DNA of 10,128 nt. Source: Acidobacteriota bacterium (GTDB taxonomy: Bacteria > Acidobacteriota > Thermoanaerobaculia > Thermoanaerobaculales > Thermoanaerobaculaceae). The position numbers were made by a program, and so were the translations under genes. Below are positions 7,101-10,128 of the stretch, piece after piece (position 1 is the first letter of the stretch; the number at the start of each line of letters is the position of its first letter). Location: the NCBI GenBank assembly GCA_021782525.1, contig JAJXUY010000035.1, forward strand, positions 1 through 10,128, given 5' to 3'. The notes beneath the pieces were generated by a model. That model saw only the letters and a list, made by a program, of their open reading frames with translations, did not search any database and was not told the origin of the DNA.

Positions 7101-10100
7101 GCGCTTTTTCGAGACGCTGGCCGGGCCGGAGGACCACTGGCTCCCTCCCGACAACCTCCAGGCAGACCGGGACCCCGCCGTGGCTCACCGGACCTCGCCG
7201 ACCAACATCGGGCTGGGCCTCCTCTCCACGCTCGCGGCGCACGACCTGGGCCTGCTGACGGCGGACGCGATGGTGGATAGGCTGGAGGCGACGCTGACCA
7301 CGGTCGAACGGCTGGAGCACCACGAGGGGCACCTGCTGAACTGGTACGACACGCGGAACCTCGCGCCGCTCCTGCCGCGCTACGTGTCCACGGTGGACAG
7401 CGGCAACCTCGCGGGGGCGCTCATCGCCCTCGCGGAAGGGTGCCGGCAACTCGGCGCGTCCCGACCGGACCTGGCGTTGCGTCTATCCGACGTCGCCCGC
7501 CGCGCGGCGGCTCTCGCGGACGGGATGAACTTCGCCTTCCTCTACGACCGCCAGCGCCAGCTCTTCGCGATCGGCTACCGCATGGCCGACGCCGGCGGCC
7601 CGGGGCGACCGGACGGCGCCTACTACGACCTCCTGGCCTCGGAGTCGCGCCTCGCGAGCTTCTTCGCCATCGCCAAGGGCGACGTCCCGCAGAGCCACTG
7701 GTTCCACCTGGGACGGCTCGTGGTCAGCGTCGACGGCGTCCCGACGCTCGTCTCCTGGAGCGCGACGATGTTCGAGTACCTGATGCCGCTCCTGCTGATG
7801 AGGACGTACCCGGGGACGCTCCTCGACCAGAGTTGCCGCATGGCCATCAGGAGACAGGTCCGCTACGGCCGTGAAAGGCACGTTCCCTGGGGAGTCTCCG
7901 AGTCCGCCTACGACCTGACCGACCGCGCCGGCAACTACCAGTACAAGGAGTTCGGCGTCCCGGGCCTGGGGCTGAGGCGAGGTCTGGCGGACGAGCTCGT
8001 CGTCGCTCCCTACGCGACCGCTTTGGCCGGTCTGCTGGAACCGGCCAAAGCCGCACGCAACCTGCGGCGGCTGACGGGCGAGGGAGCCGAGGGGGCGCTC
8101 GGATACTACGACGCCATCGACTACACGGCGCGCAAGCCGGACGACGGCGGCGAGGGGGCCGCGCAGCCCGGCGCCGGCGTCGTCGTGAAGATCCACCTGG
8201 CACACCACCAGGGGATGACGCTCGTCGCCATCGCCAACATCCTGCTGGGCGACGTGATGGTCGACCGCTTCCATGCGGACCCCCGCATCCAGGCGACCGA
8301 GCTCCTGCTGCAGGAACGCATCCCGCGCGAGGCGCCGGTCATCGAGCCGCGTCCGGCCGAGGAGACCCGGGCCGAGCCGCCCGCGCTCGCCCGCGCCCCG
8401 CGCCGCTTCCGCTCGCCGCACACGCCGTACCCGCGAGCGCAGATCCTTTCAAACGGCAGCTACGTCGCGATCGTGACCAACGGGGGCGGCGGCACGAGCT
8501 TCTGCCGCGGGCGCGCCGTGACGCGATGGCGCGAGGACCGCACCTGCGATCCCGGAAGCCAGTTCGTCTACCTGCGCGACGTGCACACCGGCGCCGTCTG
8601 GTCCGCGGCGTACCAGCCCACGGCCAAGGAACCCGACAGCTACCTGGTGGAGTTCCTCGCCGAGAAGGCGACGTTCGAACGGGTCGACCACGAGATCGCA
8701 ACGCGCCTCGAGGTCGCCGTCTCACCGGGCGACGACGCCGAGATCCGCCGCGTCTCGCTGACCAACCGGAGCGATCGACCCCGCGAGATCGAGCTCACGA
8801 GCTACGTCGAGATCGGTCTGGGATCCGTCGCTGACGACGTCGCCAACCCCGCCTTCGGAAAGCTCTTCGTCGAGACGGAGTGGATCGCCGAGAACACGGC
8901 CCTGCTGGCGCGGCGCCGGCCGCGCGGCCCGCACGACCCGCCGCTCGTCGCGTTCCACGTGCTGGCGATGCAGGGACCGACACAGGCCCAGGTCGAGTGG
9001 GAGACCGATCGGATGCGGTTCCTGGGGCGCGGGCGCGGCCCCGACAACCCCAGGGCGATGGACGGGCGCGCGCTCTCGGGCACGACCGGCGCGGTCCTCG
9101 ACCCGATCATGAGCGTCCGAACCCGGCTGCGGCTCGCGCCCGGGGGGTTCGCCCGCGTCTCGTTCACGACCGGCGTCGCCGCCGACGAGACGGCCGCGCG
9201 CGAGTGCGCGCAGAAGTACCACGACCACGGCGTCGCCGCCCGCGCCTTCGCCCTGGCCTACACGCAGGCGCTGATGGCACAGCGACACCTCGGCATCTCC
9301 GTCGAGCAGGCCCAGCTCACGGAACGGCTCGCGTCCCGCGTCTTCTTCTCCGACGCGTCCCTGCGGGTCGACGGGGAGACGCTGGCCGAGAACACGCTCG
9401 GCCAGGACGGCCTGTGGAAGTTCGGCATCTCGGGCGACCTCCCGATCGTCCTCGTCCGCGTCAAGGAGCCGGACGACGTGCAGCTCACCCGCCAGGTCCT
9501 GACCGCCCACGAGCACTGGCGCCTGAAAGGGCTGAAGGCCGACGCCGTGATCCTGAACGAGCACCCGGCGAGCTACCGCGAAGAGACGAACCAGCAGCTC
9601 ACGCAGCTCGTCGACGGCGGCCCGTGGAGCGCCTGGAAGGGGAAGCCCGGCGGCGTGTTTCTCCTCCGGGCCGATTCGCTCCCGGAGGCCGAAACGACCC
9701 TGCTGCGCGTGGTCGCCCGGGCGGTCCTCTCCGGCGACCGCGGCACCCTCGAGCAGCAACTCGACCACGCGGAAGCGGAGCCCCCGCTCCCGGTTGGCGC
9801 CGCCCCGGCCGACGAGGCCCCGGATCCGGGACCGCCGGAAGCCCAACCTGAGCCACCGCCGCTGCTCCTCGCCAACGGTCTCGGCGGCTTCACCCGCGAC
9901 GGCCGCGAGTACGTCGTCGTCCTCGACGGCGAGCGGGAGACGCCGCTCCCCTGGATCAACGTCCTCGCCAACCCGCGCTTCGGGAGCCTCGTCACCACCT
10001 CCGGGGCGGCCCACACCTGGGCCGAGGACAGCCGCGAGAACCGGCTCACGCCGTTCGCCAACGACCCCGTCACCAACCCGACCGCCGAGGCGATCTTCGT

Positions 10101-10128
10101 CCGCGACGAGGCCGGCGGCGCCGTGTGG
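4135..10128 (+). CDS. ndvB: Cyclic beta-1,2-glucan synthase, GT84-GH189-GH94 (3' end outside the window)
   Basis: An uninterrupted frame of 1998 codons running off the right edge. Known synthases (ChvB, NdvB, Brucella Cgs) are about 2800-2900 residues, so roughly 70% is present. Order: an N-terminal domain (about 1-360; RRDPAGVYPRMDFASRDRYRHAVE near 290); hydrophobic segments (about 376-440); a GT84 transferase (about 455-760) with the DxD Asp599-Asp601 in LTLDADTRLP, Asp713 in SHDLFEG and RQNRW at 744-748; further membrane helices (about 790-832, 857-880, 922-962); a GH189-like cyclisation domain (about 974-1395; NWYDTR, PWGVSESAYD with Glu1256, HLAHHQGM ending at Met1361); and a GH94-type region from about 1430 (LWKFGISGDLP ends at Pro1770). 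A second beta-sandwich starts near 1910 after a Pro-rich linker. The family polymerises glucose from UDP-glucose on a protein-bound primer, trims it by phosphorolysis and closes the ring; the product goes to the periplasm. A CTG at 4105 may be the true start, adding LFGRRRPESA. Confidence 0.94.
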   Translation, partial: MPLRGELLSPEGLEECARTLAAGFTLAPASRIGGREVLPRLEGNIRALIAAYRSLADDVHQGVAVSPAAEWLLDNFHLVESEARAVRHDLPVRYYRRLPKLAAREFSGQARIHALAIELIRHGDGRLDEERLTRFIRAFQTVAPLTIGELWAWPSMLKLALLENLRVLTDGILAGRTARRDADAALACLEGGGAPVPLPDPLPNAFVAQLRQRMREHDPRVSPLAAAVEQALAARGATPEDAVRSENQRHATDQVSTGNTVTSLRFCATLDWSRFVELVSRVEEILRRDPAGVYPRMDFASRDRYRHAVEDLAEPTGEAQVRVALRAVESARRAAEQDGAGDRAAHVGHHLIGPGRRDLEIDVAYRPRLAHRLRRWAFAHATAAYLGAIGLLTGFGVLGAYAYAGAAGAAAMATAAALLALLPASELALLVVQRIVAALVPPRRLPRLDFSDGIPESGRTMVVVPVLLGSVGEVERLLAHLEVQALGNLDPKIHFAVLSDFKDARTLSVAGDDEILAAAVAGIEALNRRHLREGNDRFYLFHRDRRWNPKEGVFMGRERKRGKIEEFNRLLRSAADTSFSVKVGDLAVLPAVRYVLTLDADTRLPRGAARTLIGIISHPLNRAVVDPALRRVTEGYGILQPRVSVNLGSAGGSLFARVYAGHTGVDPYTTAVSDTYQDLFGEGAFTGKGLYDVDAFQATVGWRVPENALLSHDLFEGLYARTALVSDVEVVDDYPANVLAHARRQNRWVRGDWQILAWLFPLVPTPHGFVKNRLPLISQWKILDNLRRSLVAPALLAYFAAAWAFLPGSPLTWTLGGLAVVAFPFVSSLLHLLERRPAHEPARVHLRGVVDDLSTALAQALLTLVFLPFHAWESVHAIAVTLVRLVITRRRLLDWETAAAQAARATRVLREGVRSFFVEMAASPIAALGLLAITVAARPGALPLALPFLALWAAAPACAYWLSQPTVPRRRELSPEDRDLLRKVAQKTWRFFETLAGPEDHWLPPDNLQADRDPAVAHRTSPTNIGLGLLSTLAAHDLGLLTADAMVDRLEATLTTVERLEHHEGHLLNWYDTRNLAPLLPRYVSTVDSGNLAGALIALAEGCRQLGASRPDLALRLSDVARRAAALADGMNFAFLYDRQRQLFAIGYRMADAGGPGRPDGAYYDLLASESRLASFFAIAKGDVPQSHWFHLGRLVVSVDGVPTLVSWSATMFEYLMPLLLMRTYPGTLLDQSCRMAIRRQVRYGRERHVPWGVSESAYDLTDRAGNYQYKEFGVPGLGLRRGLADELVVAPYATALAGLLEPAKAARNLRRLTGEGAEGALGYYDAIDYTARKPDDGGEGAAQPGAGVVVKIHLAHHQGMTLVAIANILLGDVMVDRFHADPRIQATELLLQERIPREAPVIEPRPAEETRAEPPALARAPRRFRSPHTPYPRAQILSNGSYVAIVTNGGGGTSFCRGRAVTRWREDRTCDPGSQFVYLRDVHTGAVWSAAYQPTAKEPDSYLVEFLAEKATFERVDHEIATRLEVAVSPGDDAEIRRVSLTNRSDRPREIELTSYVEIGLGSVADDVANPAFGKLFVETEWIAENTALLARRRPRGPHDPPLVAFHVLAMQGPTQAQVEWETDRMRFLGRGRGPDNPRAMDGRALSGTTGAVLDPIMSVRTRLRLAPGGFARVSFTTGVAADETAARECAQKYHDHGVAARAFALAYTQALMAQRHLGISVEQAQLTERLASRVFFSDASLRVDGETLAENTLGQDGLWKFGISGDLPIVLVRVKEPDDVQLTRQVLTAHEHWRLKGLKADAVILNEHPASYREETNQQLTQLVDGGPWSAWKGKPGGVFLLRADSLPEAETTLLRVVARAVLSGDRGTLEQQLDHAEAEPPLPVGAAPADEAPDPGPPEAQPEPPPLLLANGLGGFTRDGREYVVVLDGERETPLPWINVLANPRFGSLVTTSGAAHTWAEDSRENRLTPFANDPVTNPTAEAIFVRDEAGGAVW

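Noticed and set aside
3312..7280. Stop-free plus-strand frame of 1322 codons
   Set aside because: It is out of frame with both the membrane protein and the glucan synthase. Its product is almost entirely Arg, Pro, Gly and Ala with no domains. It is open only because stop codons are rare in GC-rich DNA.
8722..10014. 430-codon open frame on the minus strand
   Set aside because: Antisense to the GH94 region, whose plus-strand translation shows clear family motifs. The antisense product has none.

Overview
The window is high-GC bacterial DNA (roughly 70% by eye, with codons strongly biased to G/C at the third position). It carries five genes in two divergent groups around an intergenic region at 2381-2642. 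The cyclic beta-glucan synthase and the coiled-coil membrane protein point to a Gram-negative or other diderm bacterium, such as a deltaproteobacterium-, acidobacterium- or Rokubacteria-like lineage. The lineage cannot be fixed from this sequence alone. I see no RNA genes, insertion sequences, CRISPR arrays or phage genes.

Left, minus strand (1-2380): a two-component pair. A 717-residue histidine kinase with no membrane segment (GAF-PAS-GAF-HisKA_3-HATPase_c) overlaps by 26 bp the start of a NarL/FixJ-type response regulator. Only the first 84 residues of the regulator are inside the window.

Centre, plus strand (2643-4083): an ECF sigma factor (221 aa, GTG start) is followed by a 227-aa single-pass membrane protein with a coiled coil. 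That protein looks like the N-terminal, non-catalytic half of an M23 (LytM) peptidase. No recognisable anti-sigma gene lies beside the sigma gene.

Right, plus strand (4135 to the window end): one very long gene, cut by the window edge after 1998 codons, for a cyclic beta-1,2-glucan synthase (NdvB/ChvB/Cgs family). In order it has an N-terminal domain, membrane segments, a GT84 glycosyltransferase, more membrane segments, a GH189-like cyclisation domain and a GH94-type C-terminal region. The glucan would be made at the inner membrane and delivered to the periplasm, where such glucans act in osmotic adaptation and envelope integrity.

The most interesting regulatory observation is a sequence shared by the leaders of the sigma gene (2572-2592) and of the membrane-protein/glucan-synthase operon (3327-3347). 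The copies lie at nearly the same distance from their start codons. A third, related inverted repeat spans the sigma gene's stop codon. This suggests that the sigma gene and the glucan operon are controlled together, possibly by the sigma factor itself. A second point is the start of the glucan synthase: a near-perfect Shine-Dalgarno sequence precedes an in-frame CTG rather than the first ATG.
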